Assembly (NCBI GenBank): GCA_029204225.1
Contig: CM055094.1
Span: forward strand, 8,787,234 to 8,851,233
DNA from: Diphasiastrum complanatum
Taxonomy: Eukaryota; Streptophyta; Lycopodiopsida; Lycopodiales; Lycopodiaceae
Reading direction: 5' to 3'
DNA: 64,000 bases
Within the stretch, counting starts at the first letter, position 1; every line of letters starts with the position of its first letter. Shown in pieces: positions 46,197 to 60,478 of the stretch. Made by a program: the position numbers and the translations under genes. The notes below the pieces were generated by a model. It was given only the letters and a program-made list of their open reading frames with translations. It was not told the DNA's origin and searched no databases.

Positions 46197-47395
46197 GGAA
46201 AAAAGAAAAAGGGGGGAAAATAAAAGAAAAGTGTTTAAGCACAAGATTTTGGATTTACAATAGCAAAACTTTTTGAGAAAATGAATATTTCAAACTCAAT
46301 ACGATAGAGTCATAGACACATTTTGTAAATAGAATCTATATGCTAGAATGGAGTCGTCAACGGAATTGGGTATCATGTGTAAGTTTTTGTGGACAAATGA
46401 ATAAACTTTGCTATTCCTTACTAGGCCCTGATTTTTCGATGCCTCATGCCATACACCTCGCTATATCTCTATTCTACCTCCATTTCCCACCTGGTATGTC
46501 CAAATTTCAGCCACCTAATGGATCCAAGCCAACAAGTTTAAAAAAAAAAAATTAGCCCATTTATTCATGTCATAATTTTTAAATTATTGGCAGTTAGTTG
46601 TAAAGTAGGCCATTATGATGTCGTTCACAAGTTCATCCTTATCCTCACTCATCATCTGCGAGTTTGGGACGCAACTAGCATTAAGAGTGATAATCACTTA
46701 CAGTAGCCCATTATTCCAAAAGGGCTTCTCTTAATATGCAACTGTTTCAAGAGTCTACTTTTGATAAGTAAAAAATTTCAAGGAAAAGGAAATCCCAAAA
46801 ATATTTTTTTTACCTACCATTGTTATCTTATAAAGACATGGTATTGGCTATATTAACTATTAGCTTGGAGGGATCTAAAAGGGGTAAAAATGATTCATTG
46901 TTTTCATTCAAAGCCCTGAAACTTACAAATAGAAATATCAATGGCGATGCTTTCAAATTTAACTTACAATGGCCAAGTTGCTTATACGGAACCAACTCTT
47001 TTTGTATAAAGTGCTTGATAAAAGAAATAGATCCACAAAAGAAGTTAAGTGTTCATCTTTCATTTAAGCCAATTTTTTATATTTTTCCATTTCTTCAAAT
47101 ATATTTGTTTCCACGAGTTTTTAAGTTTTCCTTCGGTTTTGTCCATTAATTTCATTTGCTTGATAACTTCTAAACAATCTTCATAAAAGGTAGAGCCATA
47201 ATCACATTCATCCTCACAATTTGAATTTATTGTAAAAAACTCAAAAACAGAAAAAAAAAAACTCTCATAACAATTAGAAAAGAAAACTTGTAACAAATCA
47301 AATATTGTAATAAGTATACCAAATAAATCTAGCTTGAAAGATCCCCTAAATAGGAAACTCGGAATCGAGGCCAACAAATAATCTTAAACACACGA
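46197..47395. other. No gene recognised
   Basis: Low-complexity AT-rich DNA; a 109-codon frame at 46820-47149 has no motif and no convincing splice or promoter signals. Confidence 0.4.
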
Positions 47396-47396
47396 A

Positions 47397-47397
<1 letters not shown>

Positions 47398-47450
<53 letters not shown>
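47398..47450. repeat. (CT)n microsatellite
   Basis: About 50 bp of CT. Confidence 0.95.
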
Positions 47451-47454
<4 letters not shown>

Positions 47455-48640
47455 ACCCTGACTGCGAGCTATGGTAGTTCTCATAACACTAATAATAACA
47501 TGACACAACTTTGAGCTCAACAAAGAAATCCAAATGGAGCATCAAAAAACTCGATTATTCTTCACTTTCTATTCCACTTGAAAAGGTGAAATGGATTGAC
47601 GAGAAACAGGAGAGGTGAGAAGGATGATAATGAGTGGATGAGATGTTTCTTTGCTATGATGAGGTGCTAGCGTATGCAAATCAATTAAGTATTTTGATGT
47701 TTTGATAAGAGCAAAGCTTAAAGAGAGAAGATTGCAGCCTTTTGAGATCTCTGTGTCAAGTGTAGTGCTGAAAGTGATCCAGGAGCGTGTTTCACTACAA
47801 CAATTCGGACAACTTTTGAGGTAAATATTTAGGTTTTTTTTAATGATTTTTTTTCTTAATTGGTTATCCTCAGTTTACCTCTTAGTGTCAAGGTTGAAAC
47901 AATATCCTCGGTATACATGTTGTTCAACTCTTCAGTATTATCCTTGTTAAAGATTGTGCGACTCTCGGGATATCTTACAAGCACCGCCCGTGGGATATTT
48001 GTTGGGGCCCATGGATTTTATAAATATGTTTCTGAATGCGTATTCCCTCTTGAAATATGGAATCAAAACATGAGTGCCATTTTGTGATGGAAATTAAAAT
48101 ATTAGCACACCGACAATCAAGGAACCCAACCCCATGAGTCTTTTCAGAACTCCTTATATATATAGCAAGTGAGAAAAGTTTATTGTTGATTAGAGGGTAA
48201 CACAGTTCACAAAGTATGAATATAGATTAAATAATAAGATGAATGAGCAATATTAAATATTAAATAATAAATATCTGTATATAACAATAATGATCCAATT
48301 ACAATGTTTGTACAAGAGAAATATCTTATAAAGTGAAACAATACATGTATCTAAAATATGTTATATTTCTTACTAGATCCTAAGCCGGACCTGTCCTCCT
48401 TGACACTAATATTGGACTCTACATCATGATCTAGAATTAGAGATTGTGCTTGTTGCATGCCACAAATACGAAATAGTGAGTTTAAAAGAAAAGAGAAAAA
48501 GAAAAGAGAGCAAGATGGTGATAAAGCATGAGTATAGTGAGAGAAATTGAAGAGAGAAAAAACGATAGAGAGAGATAGTGACAAAGTGTGACTACTGGTA
48601 TATAGTGAGAGTGTGAGAAAGAGTCACTGATAATATGAGA
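47451..48640. other. No gene recognised
   Basis: AT-rich; short frames without motifs. Becomes GA-rich from about 48500. Confidence 0.4.
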
Positions 48641-49219
<579 letters not shown>

Positions 49220-49698
49220 AAAAATCTGTTTCAATAGACTTGAGCACCATTGCAATCGAGAACAACTCCTTGTCTCTCTAGTAAATCGAACAACGGATCA
49301 CACATTATGGGCATACATATACATGTATTTGTCCCTAGTAGGAGATCGATGTACCATCAATTTTCACATAAACCAACAAAATCATAATTAAAATCACAAT
49401 AAATAAATAGATAGATTTAATTATGTAATGGATGTCACTAAAAACAAACTTAGCTTAGAAGAATAAGATGTAGAAAATAGGCATTAAAATGTCCCTTGTC
49501 TCCACCGTCCAAATGAGAAGGCCTTGCAAAATCAAGTTGTGCCTTTGCAACCTCTTGTTTGTTCGAATTTTCTAGGTCATCTTAGTACTCTATCCTTGGC
49601 CGTCTTCTAGTTGTTTTTGGGCACATGGGGTGGCCTGACAATTTATGCTCTCATTGAATTACGAATCATCAATTTGCAGTGACTCATTACACTTTACA

Positions 49699-51856
<2,158 letters not shown>

Positions 51857-52580
51857 GTGATGAAAACTATAATTATCAAATTTGGATGTTCGATTGAGAT
51901 TGTCAGTGACCAGGGTACACACTTTGTTAATCAAACGATAAAGTGTTTACTGGAAGATTTTTTTGTTATACATAGATTTAGTACTACTTATTATCTCAGA
52001 GAGAATGGCCAACTTGAATCTTCCAATAAGATTCTCTACACTATTTTGATGAAAACAGTTGAAGCAATTCGATTTGATTGGAAACATAAACTACATGCAG
52101 CATTATGGGCATTCAGAACCGCTTACAAAAGTAGTACAAATCAAACACCCTTTGAACTAGTTTATGGTCAAGATGTTGTCATGCCAACTGAATTTTTAAT
52201 ACCATCTTTACGCATAGCAGCAACAGAGCAGTTAAATAATGTTAAGTCTTTACAACTACGTCATGAAGCATTGCACAAATTGTGTGAAGCAAGATTGATG
52301 GCAGTTCATGCGTTAGCAGCAGAGAAAGCTTGCCGAAAGGTATGGCACGATCGTCGATTACACAAAAAGTATCTGAGAGTAGGAGATCTCGCATTGATGT
52401 ACAAAACCAAGCTGATCAAGGGAAAATTGAAGTTTACCGGTAAAGGCCCGTATAGAGTGAAGGAATCCTGAACTATGGAGTAGTGATTCTTGAGCACTTG
52501 GACTAAAAACGGTTTGAAACTCCTGCGAATGGCAGCCGATTATGCAAGTTTTGGCAGCCTGCTCCGCCAGTTCAACAAGC
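51857..52580 (+). pseudogene. Ty3/Gypsy integrase core and C-terminus
   Basis: A 204-codon open frame carries IVSDQGTHFVNQ (second catalytic Asp) and NGQLESSNKIL (catalytic Glu), then WAFRTAYKSSTNQTPFELVYG, the standard late integrase block, and YLRVGDLALMYKT...GPYRVKE. A stop at 52469 precedes degenerate continuation (ANGSRLCKFW). Upstream RT and protease are absent here. Confidence 0.88.
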
Positions 52581-53317
52581 ATGATCCAACTGATTTTTTT
52601 TTTTTTTCACTACTTAATTGTTAACTTTGTTTGGAAAAGACATTAAAAAAAAAAATGAGGAAAGACTGATGAGCAAAAGTCAGAAAAGTCATCAGAGTGG
52701 AAAAAGAGAAAGGAAAGTATTTTCAAAAGATAATTTTTTATGGAAAATGACTTAGAAAATCACTACTTCGGTCATATATTGCCCATACAGTATTGGAAAC
52801 CTTCGCTAAACTATCGGATTATACATCCACTCCAGATATATCTATACTGACTTGGGGCGCAGGTTCTTTTCCAGAAAAAGTACCTGTTTCTAAGTTAAGC
52901 GAATGATCTGCAATATGCCATTTTGGGAACCTTTGCCAAGCACCTTACTCTCCTTAGAAACCTTCGTTGCCATGCTAGATGGTTTTAAAATGTCAAAATT
53001 AGGCTGGCTATAGGTTTGGAGCCTGAAAGTTGCATTTATACAATACTTGGGTGAAGGATCCTTTTGGACGAAGGTTTATCCTTCGCCAGATCTAAAAAAC
53101 GTTCGTCGGATGGCTTCAGAACCTCAAAAACCTTCGCCGAGATTTTTTTTAGCCTATTTTCACAGTATTGAGCAAGGTTGCAAATTTTAATTCATTTCTC
53201 ACTTGTGCTAGCGAAGCTCTTGCCAATTTTTTCAGCGACCAAAGCCTTCAAAACTTTTTGTACTGTTTTCTGATATACACTCGTGCCTATTACTTTCAGT
53301 TTCTGTTCTTTTCCATC

Positions 53318-55061
53318 ATGTCTTCCACAGATATGTCTCAGTCGCCACGTTACACTATCCATCGTGATGTCCCATCTGCAACAGATATCATGATCCTTCC
53401 TAGCACAAGCATGGTCACTCAGTGGATGACCCTTGCAGAGCCTCTGCTTACTGCAATGGGTATTCATGAGAGAGCCTTCTCAGGGAGAATCAACATGGAT
53501 TTTATCACTCTTGCCTCCAGTACTTGGAAGGAGGAGAAATTCAAGTTCTACATTACTTTCCAGGGAGCCACACACAAGGTGTGCGTGACTGAGGCCGCCC
53601 TTGTTGCCATAGGGATAGCATCTAGTACCCAAGCCTCACCAAACCTTAAGCAAGCCAAACATGCTATTAAGCCTTATATTGACATTACCAATGGTCTGCA
53701 CTAGACTGGTGATGGCTACCTTCTAGAAGCCATTACTGATCCGGCCATTCAGGCCACTGCTCATCTCCTCAACAATTTTCTGATGGTTGGCAACCTCAGG
53801 AAAGACCAAATTACTTCCCAGATTTTGCATAGAATAGGTGAGTCTCACGCCAAGATAGCCAAGGCTCCTTTGGAACCATATAACTGGTTCAAGACCATTT
53901 TTGGAGAGCTCAAACGAGCCATCAAGAGCAATACCAAGCAGCAATTTGCTGGCCCTTTGTTGTCACTCCTAGCAGCCTCCCACCTTGAAAATAAAATCCA
54001 GGCTTTTCGTATAAATTTCGTGCTTTCTACCTATGAAGAAGCACCGGCCTAGTCATCTCAACAGACATCCAACTCACATAGTCGACGTCGTCCACGCAAC
54101 GAGATCGTCATTCCTGACTTGCCTTCCGCGTCACGACATTGTACTACGCAAACATCTTCAGCTACGCTTCCACCCCCTGCTGCAATTCGCACTGAACTAC
54201 CTATTCCCCCGCCTCTGATGCTTTCCTCAATTCTGCTTCCTCTCAAGGATAGTCTGTGACTATTGGGGCTACCATTCCCGTCACAGTTGCCCAGGCCGCC
54301 TCACCTCCACACACAGGAGTTGTTTCTCCAAACACTTAGTATTTCATGGACATGTTCGATGATTCCGACCCCCTTGGGGCCTCATAAATTTTTGTAATGC
54401 CCCAGAGCCCTGCGCCCTTTGAACTCCAATCCCCTGGAAGAGGATTCGCCTTGCGCAAGTGATCCAGTCTATGCTGGATAAGAAAAATGAAATGGAGCAG
54501 CGCATCTTAGATATGGTATTTGAGAATACACTCATCAGCCAAAAAGTCATTCAACTGGACAAAGAGTTGAAGATCGCCAAGCAGCACAAAGCTAAGTCTG
54601 AAGCTGAAAAGAAGATGACACAACAATTGGCTAATCGCCTAGAGGATTATGTCAGTTCTCTACATAATGCCCTCACAACCACCCAAGATCAAGTGGACAG
54701 GGCCGTGCATGATGCAAAGCAACAAGTGCAGCTGCTCCAGGGTCAACTGCAGATGGCTGAACAAGATCGCACATGACTCCAAGGTGAATTGGATGCGACC
54801 ACCCTTGAGCGTGATGCGTATCTACAGACACAAATACCTGATCATCCAGTAACTCCGACGGAAATCGCGTATTTGTTTAAAAAGGTTGATGCCTATAAAG
54901 TGGCTCTTCAAGGATTCCAAGGCCGCTTTGACAAATTCAAGGGTACAGCTTCAACTGAGTTGGCAAAGGCCAAAGGGGGAAGGTCTGCTTCTCCACGAGT
55001 TACATCCTTTTATAACAGTCAAAATCCTATTTGGCCACTTGGCTTCCCCTCCAGAATGTAA
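53318..55061 (+). pseudogene. Retroelement-associated ORF with coiled coil, broken
   Basis: Starts MSSTDMSQSPRYTIHRDVPS. The frame has an in-frame TAG at 53702-53704, continues to 54050, then shifts; 54459-55061 is one frame with a TGA at 54774-54776. The latter part (KNEMEQRILDMVFENTL..., DKELKIAKQHKAKSEAEKK) is a long Glu/Lys/Gln-rich coiled coil. Position downstream of a Gypsy integrase suggests an extra ORF of a Gypsy lineage, but I do not recognise the family. Confidence 0.55.
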
Positions 55062-55224
55062 ACCCTACTATTTTTGAAACTAGATTCAATGTACCCAACA
55101 TTTAAGTTTGAATCTACTCAAACTCGACTTCTAACTTTCCCACACTTTTCAAAAATGTTTATTCAAATGAAATTTAGACTAATTAGCTTTGAAAAGTCAA
55201 ACTCTAAGTCTAATACAAAGTTGG

Positions 55225-57115
55225 CCTTAATTTGCCACATATAGAAATGTAGCAAATATGATTAAACTAGGGCTTCCTCCTCCTTTGTGCTTTGTTGCCA
55301 TGTATCCTTCATGACACTCCATGAATGAGCTTCCATCTCCAACTTTCCACAAGAAACCATCAAACCTTGGAAATCCATGAGTAAGCGAGTACATCAATGA
55401 TGCAAATCTAGTACCACATGACTCCTGTGATGCCACTTTACTGTTAAAAATTGAATATCAACATATAGTGGAGCTAAGATGTATGTAACTTTCATTGATG
55501 ATTTTAGTAGATTTTGTTGGATCTATCTACTAAAGAGCAAGGATGAAGTGTATGATGTCTTTATCAAGTTCAAGAATGCAAGGGAGAACCATTTTCTACA
55601 AAGATCAAGTGCTTAAGGAGTGACAATGGTGGTGAGTACATATCTACCAAGTTCAAGGCCTTTTGTGATGAGCATGGGATCAAGAGAGAGTATACAACAT
55701 CAAGGACCCCACAACAAAATGGAGTGGCTGAAAGGAAGAATTGGACTTTATGTGAAAGTGCTAAATCCATGAGCTTAAATGCTAATCTTGATAAACCATT
55801 TTGGGATCAAGCTTTGTTGTGTGCCAATTTCTTGTGCAATAGGTGGTCGAGTGCTATTTTGGATGGAAGGACACCTTTTGAGATGCTATTCAAGAGGGGT
55901 CGAGTGTCAAGTTTCTAAGAACTTTTGGATACACATGCTATGTCAACATTACTCTTGATGATAGGACAAGGAGGGTCCATCTTCAAGAAGAGGTATTTTT
56001 GTTGGATATAGTGAGGTGAGTAGAGCCAAGGTTTACATTCCTTCGACTAACAAAGTGATTGTTGGTAGAGATGTCATTTTTTATGAGGGAAACATTCCAA
56101 AAGGGTCTTCAAGCATGATTGATAAAGGTGTGGATGGATCTAACATTCTTGATGTTGGTGTAAAGGATCCTACTTTAGATGGTGATGATGATGAACCTTC
56201 ATCAAGTCAAAAGCCAAGGAGAACATCAAGGGGAAAGACAAGTACCTTCAAGGCTCACATATGATGAAAAGGGTAAGCAAGTAGTTTTTGGAAATTATGC
56301 TGCTTTCCTAACCTCTTTTGATGAACCTACAAATGTAGATGAAGCAAGGAAAGAAGAGGAGTGGATCCAAGCAATGGATCATGAGTATCAAGCTCTTATG
56401 AAGAATGAAACATGGAGATTGGTGGAGTTACCTAAGGACAAGAAAGCTATTATGTTTTCAATTTTTTAAAACAAGTAATGGATCTGGAAAACACATTTTG
56501 TTCAATTACTTTGATGGTCAAGTTGATGATCAAGAGGTTGATCTCAAAGGGCTTCTAGTCAAAAGGGAAGTTGGCAATTTGGAGCTAGTCAAGAGCATCA
56601 AACGAGAGGTAATTGGCAAAGATGTTATGGATATGTTTTTGCAACTTATTGAAGACTCAAGTAAGGTCAAAGGAGCAGCAAGGAAGTTTTGTTCAAGTTT
56701 ACTTTACTTGTTCTATCTCATGTTTGAGCATTTTCATGTGGATGTGTGCAAATTTTCAGGATATGGTAAAATTAGCTACATTGGTGAGCATAATTTTGAT
56801 GTTGGATTTGTACTAGCATTATTGGCTGGTTTTGTTGATGGAAATGAAGCTATTGGAGGCTCATTATATCACTCATCCATGGCTAAGTTCTCAAGTGTCA
56901 AGCTACTTAGTGCCAATATTTGGAGATTGTCAATTTCTGGTGAATTCATGGTCATTTTCTTGTGTCAAGTAGATCTTGAAGATGGACTAGTAAAACTTGC
57001 TTGGTTTTTGGAGTTGTCGTACTATACCAACAAGGTTAATATAGATTTTGTAGTAAATAGTGTCGTTCCCACAGAGGACAGCGTTAGAAAGTTATGTATT
57101 TGGTACAATTTATGA
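55225..57115 (+). pseudogene. Rearranged Copia: integrase, RT start, and the unusual module
   Basis: A minus-strand piece (55436-55227, GDGSSFMECHEG) matches the module of the 8829-14629 element. On the + strand, 55470-55930 is a multiply shifted integrase (TPQQNGVAERKNWTLCESAK, ANFLCNRWSSAILDGRTPFE), 56016-56265 holds the post-integrase linker (SRAKVYIPSTNKVIVGRDVIF), and 56280-56465 the RT beginning (EWIQAMDHEYQALMKNETWRLVELP). At 56466 it passes into a 56500-57115 segment homologous to 12990-13330. So in this relic the module sits just after an RT N-terminus. Confidence 0.75.
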
Positions 57116-58190
57116 CAAATGGTTTTGAGTGTTATTCTGGTTGTCAACAGACATTAGAAAGTAATCAGTATTACTTGTGTTTGGGGAATGTAATGCTAAT
57201 AATTTCAGAACAACAATCTGGCCTCTATCAAATCGAATGAAACGCGTTCTACAGATGAGATGTTATCAGAGTAGTACATCCGTGCTACACTCTGGCTGAT
57301 TAAGATGTCAATTATTCGTTTCTAGACAATAGTCCTCAACAACTTAAGTCAAATTAAAGGTTAAAGAACACAAATAGTTTTAGAGCACGTTAGAAACTTA
57401 TGTCGATTACAATTAGGAGCACAGATCAAAGACTTAATTCTTCAGACAGAGATTGTCATCTCATATGTATACATATAGTTTTATTTAATGATTGTGCTAG
57501 ACTGTACCAAAGATAGTCGTTATTCGAGTGCCGAAAAGAAAGTATTCGCGACAGATGAATAAGATAATTTTAAGACTGTTCTTTAGAGCATGCTTTATGG
57601 ATACACAACAAACGACTGTAATGTACTAGAGAGTCTGTTTGATCAAAGAGTAATTCATGTAATGCATTCGAGATTGCTAGTAGACTCAGGATCAGTCACA
57701 CTCAGCAGTGCGGAGAACAGAGATATGGGAGAATAACTCTCAGCACTCTATTCACTTCTTCAACCCCTTACATAAACATAAACTCTTCTCTCTCGATGCT
57801 CGAGACTGAAGTGTGAGATCAATATATGTTCTATGGGGCGAACAAACACACCTCTAAAACAACAGGTGCTTCGCTCCCGCAAAAAGGTCTAGTTAACAAG
57901 TAGATTGAATATACGTTCTATTATACCATAAGAGGTATTTTTAACTAGGAGTTAAGATTACTCTAGTTTAACATGTCTTTCCATATCTAGTCGTTTCGTG
58001 TGGACGACCTAGTAAAGGTTATTCAAGGCAATGTCTTTCCTTTTAAAGGTCTTGCCCTTAATTACAAGGAAAGTACTTAGGAGATATATTCCCAAAAAAT
58101 GACTTTGGCCTCTTCATGATTTATATCTTCATTTTCAAATATATCATGTCATATTTATGTTGATATTCAATTTTTAACAATAAAGTGACA
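57116..58190. other. No gene recognised; retroelement-like
   Basis: AGTGTCGTTCCCACAGAGGA at 57058-57077 is a sequence type often seen in plant LTR elements. The remainder has no coherent frame. Confidence 0.35.
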
Positions 58191-59320
58191 TCACATATCC
58201 CCTTTCTCAAATGTGAAACGTCCTCGTGAACATATCATCTTTATTTTGAGGATTATTTGCGAAACATTCTTGTTCTTCAAATTTTTGTCAAGACGAAAAG
58301 ATATTTCTTCGTATGATTCTTCCTTTAGATATTTCTTCGTCTTAGAAAATATGTGTCTTTGGTGTTTCGTTAAATAGGTTGATTTGATTTGATCTTTGAA
58401 TTGTTGATAAAAACTGGAATCAATCCTCAAAACATCATCAAACTTCAAATATCTGGATTCAGCATCACATGTAGAAACATTACAACGACAAAGGCACAAA
58501 TGAATATTCAGGAACAATTCAATTCTTCTTGTAATTTTTGAGCAAACTCCAAGTTTTGTTGAGCCTCAATCAACAGCAAGTCTTCTTTTGATTTCGTATA
58601 ACGGCCAACTGGTAAGTTGCCAAATCTTCTAGCTTAACCGGGAGCAATGTGCCATTGAACAGCTCCTAAGTTAACTTTCTATCTTCGTCTGAATCACTAC
58701 GAAGTGTGATTTCTTTATAGTAAAGGGCTGAAAATCTAATAAAAGAGCTTTTAACATAAAGATTCTGAACGAAAAATAATGTCTTTGCCGCAAAGGTACC
58801 AAACTGCCAAAATGAATATGTACAGAATTGCTTGTAACGGAATGACTTCCTTCTGTCTTGTAGATTATGTCGAATCTCCACAAAATATTTTGCAAGATTC
58901 TGCTCCCAATCCACATAAAGACTAAATAATTCGGGATAGGCCATATTTACATGAATCAGTAACCCTACATCGTCGAAAGCACCTAGATCTGCAACAGCTT
59001 GTGGTTTGTATAGTTGAAACTGCGACTTTCGCTTCCAAAAATGTCGCTTATTGTCTTCATTTCTCAAAAATTGAAATTCTTTGATTCGCATATATTCAAG
59101 AGCATACATAGCCAAAGAGCCTATGTATAACTCTGCCAATCCGAAAGGCACGACCTGGAATCTCCCCTGGATTATGCCCCAACAGAGACATCCTTTCAGC
59201 TTGATAGAGAGCTGGGCCCATAATCAGAGAAAGTCGTCCTTGTCCCAAGGTCGCTTCCACTCGTTGAAGGCGATGCCTACTGCGCTTGGTAGCATCATGT
59301 AATCCACATGCCATTGCAAT
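58191..59320 (-). pseudogene. Unrecognised minus-strand ORF cluster
   Basis: Three broken frames (59314-59096, 59151-58666, 58517-58191) overlap on the minus strand: FGLAELYIGSLAMYALEYMR, QFQLYKPQAVADLGAFDDVG, and a Lys-rich tail. A connecting stretch reads EDLLLIEAQQNLEFAQKLQEELN near 58600-58530. I do not recognise it; retroelement gag-like origin is a guess from context. Confidence 0.35.
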
Positions 59321-59398
59321 TCAATAATAAATGCATGTGGACACCATTTCCAGAAGCGTTCTTTTTCCTAGTCATTTACATTTCATACATTTTCTTAC

Positions 59399-59427
59399 AC
59401 ACACACACACACACACACATTACCTCT

Positions 59428-59521
<94 letters not shown>

Positions 59522-59607
59522 ATCTATCTCTTTTCTCAAAACAAAAAATCAAAACCAACAAACAAAATCAATTCATTCACATTTCATTCATTTTAATATA
59601 CACACAT

Positions 59608-59704
<97 letters not shown>

Positions 59705-59960
59705 AAAAATTAAAATAAAAAATCAAAATCAACTCATTCACCTTTAATTCATTTCCTCATTCTCTCTCTCTTTCATTCTCAATTTCTCTCTCACAAATTC
59801 AATCACTCACACACACACACTCTCTCTCTTAAAAATCAAATGCCACAATTTTTTTCACACACACACACACACTCTCTCTCTTTCCATCTATCTATCTATT
59901 TATCTCTCTCTCTCTCTCTTTCTCTATCTAACTATCTATCTATTTATAAAAACACGTAGA
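59399..59960. repeat. Cluster of (AC)n, (CT)n and (CTAT)n microsatellites
   Basis: (AC)n 59397-59420, (CT)n 59432-59518 and 59611-59702, then short (AC)n, (CT)n and CTAT tracts to about 59945. Ser/Leu frames across it are artefacts. Confidence 0.95.
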
Positions 59961-60084
59961 AGCAACTAAATTAAAAAATAAAAACCTCTAAGCTCTAAAT
60001 TTGAAGCCTCCAAAATTGCTCCAACACGCTCAAGATTTTCCTACAAAGGTAGCGCAAAAATGAAGCTTGCGGGAGGGAATATAA

Positions 60085-60478
60085 ATACAGTGTCGGATTC
60101 CGACATCCATAGGGGCCGTCGAAATCCGACACCTTTTTTTAGAGGCATAAACGTCAAATCAACGACACGAATTGTTGATTTGTCTGTCAAAATCCGACAC
60201 ATTTAAAAATGCGTCAGATTTTGACATTCAACTAGGATGCCACCTCAGCAAAATTGAACCACATGCAACCCATGTCGGCTATCGAAATCCGTCAGGTTTT
60301 GTAGGTATCAAATTTCGACATTTTTTTATAAAATTATATTTTCGCTAGTTGCCGGAGTCTTTCTTTATGGGGGTTCGACATGGATGTCGGATACCGACAT
60401 GTCGGAGTCCAACATTTTATAAAATTTTTCGAAATCTGTTGCAACCACATGTCGGAATGTGCGCTTTTTGTAGTAGTG
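60085..60478 (-). mobile_element. CACTA-type terminus with palindromic subterminal array
   Basis: Read on the minus strand from 60478 the end is CACTACTACAAAAAGCGC, a typical plant CACTA/En-Spm terminus. Within the next 400 bp, TGTCGGA-nn-TCCGACA-like palindromes and half-sites recur at least eight times (60092, 60116, 60187, 60211, 60274, 60313, 60377, 60393, 60450). The interior therefore lies at lower coordinates. I did not find the opposite terminus. It interrupts the TNP2-like gene next to it. Confidence 0.7.

Noticed and set aside
59308-59747. Long Ser/Leu-rich open frames (and the Arg/Glu-rich frames at 19463, 26322, 34443)
   Set aside because: They are translations of CT/GA dinucleotide runs, which are open in several frames by composition.
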